Of a DNA stretch of 64,000 nucleotides, positions 17,913 to 25,641 are shown in pieces. The position numbers and the translations under genes are program-made. The notes below the pieces were generated by a model. The model had not been told where the DNA came from. It saw only the letters and a list, made by a program, of their open reading frames with translations, and did no database searches. This DNA is from Polluticaenibacter yanchengensis. GTDB lineage: Bacteria > Bacteroidota > Bacteroidia > Chitinophagales > Chitinophagaceae. The stretch covers positions 62,001 through 126,000 of the forward strand of contig JAQGEF010000010.1 of the NCBI GenBank assembly GCA_027854065.1. The letters run 5' to 3'. Every line of letters starts with the position of its first letter. The first letter of the stretch is position 1.

Positions 17913-18895
17913 AGGTTGTCAATGTACCATTTTGAAGCGATTTGCAATCCTTCTTTTATTGAATATGCGGGATTGTATTGTAAAGTGTTCCTGGCTTTAG
18001 AAATATCTGCCAGCGAATGTTTGATATCTCCGATTCTTGTTTCACCGTAAATTGCTTCTACAGATGTTTTGGTAATATCTTTTATAGCATCCCATAGCTC
18101 ATTAAGAGTGGTGGCTTCTCCATAAGCTACATTACAAACCTCATGTTTAGTAAGCTGGTCGGTATTTAAGAGGCCCTTTATATTGGCTTCAACAGCATTC
18201 AATATAAAAGTGAAATCCCTGCTTGTTTCACCATCTCCGTTTATTGTTGGCGGTTGATTTTGAATGGCGGCTTTAAAGAATAATGGAATAACTGCTGCAT
18301 AAGCGCCATTAGGGTCTTGTCTTGGGCCGAATACATTAAAGTATCTTAGTCCTACGGAATGAAAATTATAGGTGGAAGAGAATATTTCGGCATAAAGCTC
18401 ATTGACATATTTTGTTATGGCATATGGTGATAATGGTTTACCTATTTTATCTTCTACTTTAGGAAGCTCTTTACTTGTACCATATGTGCTGCTGCTGGCG
18501 GCATATACCATTTTCTTAACCTTTGCATCGCGTGCAGCAGTGAGAATATTTAAAAAACCATCAATATTTACCTGGTTGGTGGTTATCGGATCTTTTATAG
18601 ATCTGGGAACAGAACCTAATGCTGCCTGGTGGGAAACAAAGTCGATTCCTTCCATAGCCTGCGTACAGGTATCCCAGTTTCTGATATCACCTTGAATAAA
18701 GTTAAAGTTGGATAAATGTAGATAGGGCTCGAGGTTTTTTATAAATCCTGTAGAAAGATTGTCTAAAACAACGACTTTTTTAGCATTATTTTTCAGAAGA
18801 AATTCAACAATGTGAGATCCGATAAACCCGGCGCCACCTGTTATTAAAAAATTACTTTGTGATATTATATGTAATTTTTCTGTTGAGATATTCAT
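17909..18895 (-). CDS. NAD-dependent nucleotide-sugar epimerase (WbpP/TviC-like UDP-GlcNAc 4-epimerase)
   Basis: This short-chain dehydrogenase acts on UDP-sugars used for surface polysaccharides. The 328-residue product has the Rossmann motif GGAGFIGS (20-27), the catalytic serine in AASSSTYG (133-139) and Tyr158/Lys162 in SPYAITKYVNE. ALGSVPRSI (92-100), YFNVFGPRQDPNGAYAAVIP and GDGETSRDFTFI are typical of the WbpP/TviC group acting on N-acetylated UDP-hexoses. UDP-glucuronate 4-epimerase remains possible because the two groups are similar. A capsule-export gene starts 144 bp away in the opposite direction, consistent with a role in exopolysaccharide precursor supply. Confidence 0.85.
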   Translation of the reverse strand: MNISTEKLHIISQSNFLITGGAGFIGSHIVEFLLKNNAKKVVVLDNLSTGFIKNLEPYLHLSNFNFIQGDIRNWDTCTQAMEGIDFVSHQAALGSVPRSIKDPITTNQVNIDGFLNILTAARDAKVKKMVYAASSSTYGTSKELPKVEDKIGKPLSPYAITKYVNELYAEIFSSTYNFHSVGLRYFNVFGPRQDPNGAYAAVIPLFFKAAIQNQPPTINGDGETSRDFTFILNAVEANIKGLLNTDQLTKHEVCNVAYGEATTLNELWDAIKDITKTSVEAIYGETRIGDIKHSLADISKARNTLQYNPAYSIKEGLQIASKWYIDNL

Positions 18896-18922
18896 TTTTT
18901 GGTTTATTTAAAATAAGATTTG

Positions 18923-18930
18923 CAAATGTA
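18923..18930 (-). promoter_or_regulatory. -7 promoter element for the epimerase gene
   Basis: TACATTTG on the minus strand matches TAnnTTTG, 27 bp before the ATG at 18895. The same octamer serves the divergent export gene. Confidence 0.4.
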
Positions 18931-19007
18931 AAGAAATGATGTCCTAACTGTAATAAACATAACAGAAATAATTTGAAAAAATAATCAGGCGCAATATTAT
19001 AATTTCA

Positions 19008-19015
19008 TACATTTG
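19008..19015 (+). promoter_or_regulatory. -7 promoter element for the polysaccharide-export operon
   Basis: TACATTTG matches the Bacteroidota -7 consensus 24 bp before ATG 19040. The nearest TTTG upstream (18972-18975) is too far for ideal spacing, so the -33 part is uncertain. Confidence 0.4.
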
Positions 19016-19039
19016 TGCCCTAATTTATATAAATTTTAA

Positions 19040-19846
19040 ATGTTTATGGCAAAAGGAGTTAGGCTCTTACTTTTTTTAACTTCATTAACATGTGCAATAC
19101 TGTTTTTAGGAAGTTGTAAAGTGACAGATAAATCTTTGTTAACCCGTCCTTACCTGGATTCTGTTAACACTCTTGTATTAGATAAATATCCTTTTGAATG
19201 GGAAGAAATCAGAATTAAGAAATTTGACTTTGTAGAAGTAAGATTTGCAGGTTTAAACCCTAAAGTGACAAGTACATTGAATAATTTCGGTGGCGTTGAC
19301 TTAAATACAAATTTGGCTGATGGCTTAGACAGAACGGCTAAATCTGCATTACAAGTTGATAAAGAAGGTTATCTAAACTTTCCTTTAATTGATAAAGTGA
19401 GGGCTGAAGGATTGACTGTTGAAGAGTTAAGGAAGATTTTATTAGCGAAAATTGATCCTTTGTTACAAGATCCGTTTGTGTATATTAATTTACCTAAGCG
19501 CTCAATAACAGTATTGGCTGAAGGAGCAAAACAACCTTTTGTTTATTCAAAAAATAAGGCTAACTTTTTGGAAATCATTGCAGAATCTAATGTAGATCTC
19601 TATAATTCCGATTTAACCAAAGTGAAAATATACCGTGAATCAGAAAACGGAATAAGAACACTTGGGAATATCAATTTAAGTGATACCTCCATGTTTAACT
19701 CTGAATATTTTTACCCTTTGCCGAATGATGTAATTTACATTCCCAGAAATTCAAAAATGGCAAACGACGAGTTAATGAGAAAAGTAATGCCGTTGACTGC
19801 ATTGCTTAATATAGTAGTGACGCTTGCAGTATTATTTACACGTTAA
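19040..19846 (+). CDS. Polysaccharide export outer-membrane lipoprotein (Wza/BexD family)
   Basis: Wza-type proteins form the outer-membrane channel through which capsule or exopolysaccharide leaves the cell. The 268-residue product has a lipoprotein signal with lipobox LGSC (Cys26). A polysaccharide-export domain follows (about 55-160; YLNFPLIDKVRAEGLTVEELRKILLAKI...PFVYINL), then an SLBB-like segment (about 163-245; RSITVLAEGAKQPFVY) and a hydrophobic C-terminus (LTALLNIVVTLAVLF) as common in Bacteroidota members. A second ATG two codons in could also start it. The Wzc-like kinase gene follows 24 bp later, the standard wza-wzc arrangement. Confidence 0.92.
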   Translation: MFMAKGVRLLLFLTSLTCAILFLGSCKVTDKSLLTRPYLDSVNTLVLDKYPFEWEEIRIKKFDFVEVRFAGLNPKVTSTLNNFGGVDLNTNLADGLDRTAKSALQVDKEGYLNFPLIDKVRAEGLTVEELRKILLAKIDPLLQDPFVYINLPKRSITVLAEGAKQPFVYSKNKANFLEIIAESNVDLYNSDLTKVKIYRESENGIRTLGNINLSDTSMFNSEYFYPLPNDVIYIPRNSKMANDELMRKVMPLTALLNIVVTLAVLFTR

Positions 19847-19870
19847 TTTTTTGAATCGAATTTTACTTAA

Positions 19871-22324
19871 ATGACAAATAATCAATTAGAAGTTGCTAAT
19901 AAAGTTCATGTTAGCGAGCAATCATCCGCAAAGTTTGACTTAAAGAGGTTAATTGCAAAGGCAATTTCTTTTTTACCGTGGTACATTCTTTCTTTAATAA
20001 TCAGTACTATCATCGCTAATATCTATATTGAATATACTCAGCCGATTTATATTGCCAACGCTAATGTGTTAATCAGGGACAGGCGTGTATCTTCTGAAGA
20101 AGAAAGATTGTTAGCTTCTTTTTCAGCGAATCCTATTGATAAAAGTATTGAAAATGAACAAGACGTATTGACTTCCAGAACTTTAATGGAAAAGGTAGTA
20201 GATTCATTGAACCTGGATATTGATTTTGTAACTGAGGGGCGTATCAAACAGCAATCTCTATACTCAACTAATGCACCTTTAATTATCGGTTATCACGAAA
20301 GAGAGGAAAATGCAGGCTCTGGTATCTACCAAATGAAATTTGATAAGGATGGCATGCAGTTTTTTTCTGAAAATGACCCGGATACCATTAATTATGTTTA
20401 TGGGGATACGTTGAATTTATTGAACAGGAAACTGGTGGTTTATCCTAATGCGAAAACAAAGAATAATGATATCAATAAGTACTGGATCAAAATCTCGAAT
20501 TTCAAGTCCACAGCTTCAGGTTATGTAGGAAGATTGCTTGTAAACCAAAAAAGAGAGTTCGGGGGCGTGTTGATATTATCATTGACTGATAATGTGGTAG
20601 ACAGAGCGGTTGATGTACTGAATGTTCTGGTGAAAAAGTATGGTGATGCGGGGATAGATGAGAAAAATGAAAACTCTAAAAATACGATCGCATTCCTGAA
20701 TGAAAGAATGAAGATCTTAAGCGGGGAGCTTGATGCTGCAAAGAGTGATGTTGTGAGTTTCCGTACTAAACATTTGGATGTAAGTATTGAAGGTGAAGAA
20801 TTAACCAATTTATTAGGTCGTCAAAATGCGATTTATGATAGAATAGCGGACCTTGAGACTCAATTGGAAATAGTGAATTCCCTGGGTGTTTACATGAATG
20901 ACCCTACCAGGGAGTTTGATAATATTCCGAGTGCTTTGGGTGTAGATGATCCTACTTTGTCAACTTTAATATTGAACCATAATGCTTATATTGTTGAACG
21001 CAAACAATTATTGAGTATTGGTAAGCCTGGTGATTATGAAGTAAGAAGAATTGAAGCTGCAATTAAGGACAGCAGGAAGCTATTGTTGACGAGTGTTAAT
21101 AACTTCAAAAAGGGTTTGAATATTAAGCGTAATGATTTAAATAATCAATATAGCCAGAGTTTAGGAAAAGCATCTTCTATACCTCAGAAACAATCCCAGT
21201 TAACCGACCTGATGAAACAGGCAAATATTAAAGATGAGATCTTTACTTATTTGTTGAGAAAAAGGGAAGAAGTGGAGATTACCATGGCATCTAATACAAG
21301 TGATGCGAGGGTATTGGACCCGGCAACTTCCGGTGGACAAATCAAGCCAATAAGAAGTAATGTAATTGCATTTGCTGTTTTGGTGGCATTACTTATTCCT
21401 ACTGTAGTGTTGATATTATTAGAAATGTTTAATAATACAATTGGGGACAGGGCGGAAATTGAAGCAACCATTGATGTACCGATTGTTGGTGAGATCATTT
21501 ATAAACCTAATTCTGAAGCTATTGTAGTTGGTCCTAAATCAAGAACCGCTATTGCGGAACAGTTCAGGCTTATTCGAACGAATATTGATTTCCTGAATGT
21601 GGATACAAAGATCAAAACGATACTTGTGACGTCTTACATGAGTGGAGAGGGTAAATCTTTCATGTCACTTAACTTGGCTGCAAGTATTGCACTTACTAAT
21701 AAGAAGGTCCTGGTTATTGAGTTGGATTTAAGAAAACCTAAATTGAGCCAGGGCTTGGGTGTTGATAATAAAGTGGGGCTGGTAAATTACTTAGTAGGTA
21801 ATGACTCCGACATCATGCCTTATATTAAGACTGTTAGTAACTTTGATAATTTATACCTGCTTAACTCGGGACCAACGCCTCCGAATCCATCTGAGCTAAT
21901 TTTGAGTAGCAAACTGGCTGACGCTTTTGCACAATTGAATGAGAATTTCGATTTTATTGTTATAGATACTGCACCTGTTGGTTTGGTTACAGATTCTCTG
22001 TTGTTAGATAAGTTCTCTGACTTTACTTTCTTTGTTGTAAGACATAGATATACATTTAAATCTACTTTAAACTTTATTGATAAGCTTTACGTTGAGGGTA
22101 AATTTAAAAACCTTGGATTGATTGTTAATGGTATTCAAACCGGTGCCGGTGAAAACTATGGTTATGGTTACGGTTATGGCTATGGCTACGGTTATGGCTA
22201 CGGTTATGGTTACGGTTATGGTTACCATAGTAAGGGAGGCTACTATGTTGAAGAGTCTAAAAAGAATTCTTTAATTGACAGGATATTGGAGATATTTTCC
22301 ATCAGAAGGAAAAAACGTAAATAA
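19871..22324 (+). CDS. Wzc-like chain-length regulator and BY-type tyrosine kinase
   Basis: Wzc proteins control polymer length and export by cycles of autophosphorylation in the inner membrane. The 817-residue protein has a Wzz domain with TM about 33-55, a long periplasmic coiled-coil/GNVR region (about 265-480), and a second TM about 495-520. The cytoplasmic kinase domain follows, with Walker A SGEGKS (about 590-597), Walker A' VIELDLRKP (about 614-623) and Walker B VIDTAPVG (about 695-702). The C-terminal tyrosine cluster is an uninterrupted Tyr-(Gly-Tyr)11 run at 763-785 plus GGYYVEE, followed by a basic tail. A terminator follows. It is paired with the Wza-like gene upstream. Confidence 0.93.
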   Translation: MTNNQLEVANKVHVSEQSSAKFDLKRLIAKAISFLPWYILSLIISTIIANIYIEYTQPIYIANANVLIRDRRVSSEEERLLASFSANPIDKSIENEQDVLTSRTLMEKVVDSLNLDIDFVTEGRIKQQSLYSTNAPLIIGYHEREENAGSGIYQMKFDKDGMQFFSENDPDTINYVYGDTLNLLNRKLVVYPNAKTKNNDINKYWIKISNFKSTASGYVGRLLVNQKREFGGVLILSLTDNVVDRAVDVLNVLVKKYGDAGIDEKNENSKNTIAFLNERMKILSGELDAAKSDVVSFRTKHLDVSIEGEELTNLLGRQNAIYDRIADLETQLEIVNSLGVYMNDPTREFDNIPSALGVDDPTLSTLILNHNAYIVERKQLLSIGKPGDYEVRRIEAAIKDSRKLLLTSVNNFKKGLNIKRNDLNNQYSQSLGKASSIPQKQSQLTDLMKQANIKDEIFTYLLRKREEVEITMASNTSDARVLDPATSGGQIKPIRSNVIAFAVLVALLIPTVVLILLEMFNNTIGDRAEIEATIDVPIVGEIIYKPNSEAIVVGPKSRTAIAEQFRLIRTNIDFLNVDTKIKTILVTSYMSGEGKSFMSLNLAASIALTNKKVLVIELDLRKPKLSQGLGVDNKVGLVNYLVGNDSDIMPYIKTVSNFDNLYLLNSGPTPPNPSELILSSKLADAFAQLNENFDFIVIDTAPVGLVTDSLLLDKFSDFTFFVVRHRYTFKSTLNFIDKLYVEGKFKNLGLIVNGIQTGAGENYGYGYGYGYGYGYGYGYGYGYGYHSKGGYYVEESKKNSLIDRILEIFSIRRKKRK
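22157..22225 (+). repeat. Short tandem repeat encoding Tyr-(Gly-Tyr)11
   Basis: Twenty-three alternating TAT/TAC and GGT/GGC codons form a six-base microsatellite (ggttat/ggttac) at the 3' end of the kinase gene. It supplies twelve tyrosines for autophosphorylation. The synonymous codon mixture means the repeat is not perfect at DNA level. Confidence 0.9.
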
Positions 22325-22328
22325 ACTA

Positions 22329-22366
22329 AAAATGGTGATTAATATTTTAATCACCATTTTTGTTTT
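22329..22366. terminator. Bidirectional terminator between the kinase and GH13 genes
   Basis: AAAATGGTGATTA and TAATCACCATTTT (around 22330-22342 and 22348-22360) pair perfectly around a short loop, with T-runs on either strand. It ends both converging transcripts and touches the stop of the GH13 gene. Confidence 0.85.
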
Positions 22367-23627
22367 ATTGTAAAACCCAGTACCCGTATTTTTCTAGTTC
22401 GTACCACCTGTCATTTTGGATAGTGATCATGTTTCCGGTGAAGTATTCTGTATATGATTGTTGTTTGATGCAGGATGCATGAAACCACTGATTGGAGGGT
22501 GTCGTATTCAGAATGACGATAATAATGTTGTCTTCATTGTAACTTATTGAATAACCTATTATATTTTCATTTTCTGTTTCCTGTTTTTCTATCCTTACAT
22601 TTTCGTTGCTGAAAATGAGTGTTCTTAATTGTAAAAGTCGTTTAAGAAATCCAAAGTTCATAAAGGTTGAATTCCATTCGATTGGGTCTTTATCGAAGAA
22701 TGCCAGGCTTTTTTTATTGGGCAACTCCTGACCTGAATAAATCAGCGGAAGCCCGTGATTTAATACACAATAAATTTGTGCAGCAGCTACAAAATCTCCC
22801 AAACGTTCATATTCACTGCCACTGTGACTATTTTCATCATGGTTAGTTACAAAATTCAGAGGGAGTTTTAATGGGTTTGAATGTTGATGCCTGATATATT
22901 TTTCAAGGCTTTTTTTAGTGGCCCTGTCTTTAGCAACATCCTCCATTGTATGGAGTAATCGCCAGTTATATAACGCATCAAAAACGTTGTAATATTCTTC
23001 GTTTTGTGTTTCTGCTATCCAAATGAGCTTTTTTACATTGTCAAGTCTTAGCCTGGCATTTCTCCAGAAATTAAGAGGTACCAGGTGTGCCATGTCACAC
23101 CGGAACCCGTCAATGTTAAATGTCTCTATCCAGTATTGCATCGCAATTTGCATCGCAATTTCTAACGACGGATTGGTATAATCCAGGTCATATACATCAT
23201 CCCATCCGTATCTGTCATAAAACTCCCCCTGGCTGTTTTTTATGTAAAATCCAGGATTGGTCTTTGTCCAGATATGGTCTTGTCCTGTATGGTTGGCTAC
23301 CCAATCTATTATTACCTTGAAGCCTGAATGGTGTGCCTCTGTAACCAGTGCCCTGAAATCGTCTTCAGTACCGAACTCAGGATTTATTTTTGTATAGTGG
23401 CTGCAGGCATAATTGCTGCCCAACAAGCCTTTTCTGCCTTTTACGGCAATTGGTGTCAGCGGCATAAACCACAGTATTTCTACCCCCATGTTTTTTAACC
23501 TTGGCAGATGCTTCCTGAATGCGTTCAATGTGCCTTCTTGTGTGTACTGCCGCACGTTTACTTCGTAAACATTGCTGCTTTTAAGCAGGGGAAGCGGGTT
23601 GCTGATGGATGCATTTGGTATATTCAT
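22365..23627 (-). CDS. Alpha-amylase family glycosyl hydrolase (GH13), cytoplasmic
   Basis: This enzyme is expected to hydrolyse or transfer alpha-1,4-glucans. The 420-residue protein has the conserved GH13 regions: I DWVANHTGQDH (108-118), II GFRCDMAHL with nucleophile Asp178, III WIAETQN with acid/base Glu206, and IV FVTNHDEN with His263/Asp264. No signal peptide is seen, so it probably acts inside the cell on maltodextrin or glycogen. The barrel contains a small in-frame 12-bp tandem duplication giving IAMQIAMQ (157-164) in the helix before region II. The exact specificity cannot be told. It is convergent with the kinase gene and unrelated to it. Confidence 0.9.
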   Translation of the reverse strand: MNIPNASISNPLPLLKSSNVYEVNVRQYTQEGTLNAFRKHLPRLKNMGVEILWFMPLTPIAVKGRKGLLGSNYACSHYTKINPEFGTEDDFRALVTEAHHSGFKVIIDWVANHTGQDHIWTKTNPGFYIKNSQGEFYDRYGWDDVYDLDYTNPSLEIAMQIAMQYWIETFNIDGFRCDMAHLVPLNFWRNARLRLDNVKKLIWIAETQNEEYYNVFDALYNWRLLHTMEDVAKDRATKKSLEKYIRHQHSNPLKLPLNFVTNHDENSHSGSEYERLGDFVAAAQIYCVLNHGLPLIYSGQELPNKKSLAFFDKDPIEWNSTFMNFGFLKRLLQLRTLIFSNENVRIEKQETENENIIGYSISYNEDNIIIVILNTTPSNQWFHASCIKQQSYTEYFTGNMITIQNDRWYELEKYGYWVLQ

Positions 23628-23640
23628 CTATTTACTAAAG

Positions 23641-23850
23641 TTGAGTGTTGCCATAATGCCGGGGTGGGTGAGGGATAGCAGCTAAGTACCCCACAGCCCC
23701 GCCGGCCTTGCAGCACTGGTGGAATTAATGACAAGCCTGGCAAATAATACGCCGGCGGGGCGAGGAGTACTGCGTATAGCCCGGCCCTTTGCTTGAAATT
23801 AAAGTTGGTGCCTTTTAATGTTGGATGCTGGGAATGTAAAACGCAGCAAA
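23641..23850. repeat. GC-rich long imperfect inverted repeat (structured intergenic element)
   Basis: Perfect arms CCCCGCCGGC (23697-23706) and GCCGGCGGGG (23751-23760) extend outwards with interruptions (GCTAAGTACCCC against GAGTACTGCGTATAGC). A further pair, CCCTTTGCT near 23775 and AGCAAAGGG near 23843, lies outside. The left arm contains GTACCCCACAGCCCC, a variant of the block seen in the mosaic repeats. The surrounding DNA is AT-rich. A 77-codon frame over it is not a credible gene. Confidence 0.6.
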
Positions 23851-23869
23851 GGGACACCCCCTGATTTAA

Positions 23870-24847
23870 TTATCTTGGAATTGTAATTTTAGATAATATT
23901 TGTTTGATAATATCATCATTAGTTAAGCCTTCCATTTCTTTTTCAGGAGTAAGAATTATCCTGTGATTCAGTACATAAGGTACAATTTCGATAACATCTT
24001 CCGGGATGACGAAGTTCCTGTTGTTGAAAACAGCAATTACTTTGCTTAGTTTTAAAATGGAAATAGAACCCCTGGTAGATGCCCCCAGGTACAGGGAGTT
24101 GTTTTTGCGTGTTTCTACAACAATGGTACTGATGAATTCTATGATTTTATCGTCCACTGTAACTTTGCCAATTTCATTTTTGAGCATTAGAAAGTCTTCT
24201 TTGGTAATCACAGGGGCGATGTTCGACAGTACATTATCGTATAAATTCCGGTCGTGATTTTTCAGGATCTGAATTTCATTTTCAAGATTAGGGTAATCAA
24301 TGTTCAGTTTTACCAGAAAACGGTCCAACTGCGCCTCCGGCAGTTTGTAAGTGCCTTCGTGCTCTATTGGGTTTTGAGTGGCAATAACGAGGAATGGTTC
24401 GTCCAGGTTATATGTACTGTTATTATTGGTAACCTGTCTTTCCTGCATGGCTTCAAATAGTGAAGACTGTGTTTTTGCGGGGGCCCTGTTTATTTCATCT
24501 ATTAGAACGATATTACTGAAAATTGGTCCGTATTTGAACTCGAAATCAAGATTTTTCGGGTTGAATATAGAAGTACCGGTTACATCGCTCGGCATAAGAT
24601 CCGGTGTGAACTGGATACGGCTGAATGATAAATTGATGAGTTTTGAAATAAGATTGGCGGTAAATGTTTTTGCAACGCCTGGTGCACCTTCCAGTAAAAT
24701 ATGACCATCGCAAAGTAGTGCTGCAACGGATAACCTGGCTAACTGCTCCTGGCCTACCAGGTATTTGGATATTTCAGAAAAAATGGACTCTAACTTGCTG
24801 TTTATAAAATCAATTTCTATACCTTGTTCTATAATTTCGTCACTCAT
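23870..24847 (-). CDS. MoxR-family AAA+ ATPase
   Basis: MoxR ATPases act as chaperones for maturation of partner complexes, usually together with DUF58 and von Willebrand A proteins. The 325-residue product carries Walker A GAPGVAKT (54-61), Walker B IVLIDEIN (113-120), the family insert FTPDLMPSDVTGTSIF and the sensor region VIATQNPIEHEGTYKLPEAQLDRF. The C-terminal lid contains GASTRGSISILKLSKV. It stands alone: neighbours are a GH13 enzyme and a divergent thioesterase, with no DUF58 or VWA gene within the window. Its client is therefore unknown. Confidence 0.92.
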   Translation of the reverse strand: MSDEIIEQGIEIDFINSKLESIFSEISKYLVGQEQLARLSVAALLCDGHILLEGAPGVAKTFTANLISKLINLSFSRIQFTPDLMPSDVTGTSIFNPKNLDFEFKYGPIFSNIVLIDEINRAPAKTQSSLFEAMQERQVTNNNSTYNLDEPFLVIATQNPIEHEGTYKLPEAQLDRFLVKLNIDYPNLENEIQILKNHDRNLYDNVLSNIAPVITKEDFLMLKNEIGKVTVDDKIIEFISTIVVETRKNNSLYLGASTRGSISILKLSKVIAVFNNRNFVIPEDVIEIVPYVLNHRIILTPEKEMEGLTNDDIIKQILSKITIPR

Positions 24848-24976
24848 TTAGTTGAATTTTTTTATAGTTTTTGTAAATATCGTGGACATGGTTTAATGTC
24901 TGATATATAATAATATAAAAATAGAAAAAACTTATTTGAAATGGGAATAATAATAAAGAAATTGGTGTTGGGAAAT

Positions 24977-24984
24977 TATCTTTG
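24977..24984 (+). promoter_or_regulatory. -7 promoter element for the thioesterase gene
   Basis: TATCTTTG is a consensus TAnnTTTG box ending 5 nt before the ATG at 24990, so the mRNA would start at or beside the start codon. No good -33 TTTG is at the usual distance. Confidence 0.45.
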
Positions 24985-24989
24985 TTTTC

Positions 24990-25502
24990 ATGAGAGCAAA
25001 AAGGGTATCGGAAAGTTTGAATGTGATGAATGAATTAGTATTACCGAATGATACTAATACATTTGGGAATTTGATGGGTGGCAGATTGATGTATTGGATG
25101 GACATTGCGGCGGCATATTGTGCCAGCAAACATTGTAATGCCCCGGTGGTAACTGCATCTGTAGATAACATTTCGTTTAAAAATCCAATTAAGTTAGGAC
25201 ACTATGTACACATAGAAGCTTATGTAACCAGGGCGTTTAACAGTTCCATGGAAATATATCTGCGGGTGAGGGGAGAAGATACGTTGCACCAGTTTACTTA
25301 TGATAGTAATGAAGCTTATCTTACGTTTGTGGCATTAGATCCTAATGATAAACCAAGAAGTGTACCGGAAGTGATAGTAGAAACAGAGGAAGAACAAAAA
25401 CGTTATGATGGTGCCTTAAGAAGAAGGCAGTTACGCCTGATTCTGGCAGGAAAAATGAAACCGAATGAAGCAACCGAATTAAAAGCATTGTTTGCTGAAT
25501 AA
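24990..25502 (+). CDS. Acyl-CoA thioesterase (hotdog fold, YciA/ACOT-type)
   Basis: These enzymes hydrolyse acyl-CoA to free acid and CoA and adjust acyl-CoA pools in the cytoplasm. The 170-residue product shows the single hotdog domain: LVLPNDTNTFGNLMGGRLMYWMDIAAAYCASKH (about 17-49) with the catalytic Asn/Asp region, then VTASVDNISFKNPIKLGHYVHIEAYV. A charged C-terminal tail (ETEEEQKRYDGALRRRQLRL) is typical of the cytosolic ACOT group. Length agrees with the family. Substrate chain length cannot be told. It is divergent from the MoxR gene and precedes the tRNA-Ala gene. Confidence 0.88.
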   Translation: MRAKRVSESLNVMNELVLPNDTNTFGNLMGGRLMYWMDIAAAYCASKHCNAPVVTASVDNISFKNPIKLGHYVHIEAYVTRAFNSSMEIYLRVRGEDTLHQFTYDSNEAYLTFVALDPNDKPRSVPEVIVETEEEQKRYDGALRRRQLRLILAGKMKPNEATELKALFAE

Positions 25503-25526
25503 TTTTATAAAAAAGATGCTGTAAAA

Positions 25527-25557
25527 CTTGTTTGGTAATCAGGTATCAATATATTTG
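25527..25557 (+). promoter_or_regulatory. Promoter of tRNA-Ala (-33 and -7)
   Basis: A CTTGTTTG stretch (25527-25534) offers a -33 TTTG/TTG and TATATTTG at 25550-25557 is a perfect -7 TAnnTTTG, spaced 15-19 nt. Transcription would start near 25563, six bases before the mature tRNA. This is the best-formed Bacteroidota promoter in the window. Confidence 0.7.
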
Positions 25558-25568
25558 CACATCTTTAA

Positions 25569-25641
<73 letters not shown>

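Noticed and set aside
23624..23857. 77-codon frame next to the GH13 gene
   Set aside because: It lies in the GC-rich hairpin element and looks like a translation of structured non-coding DNA.
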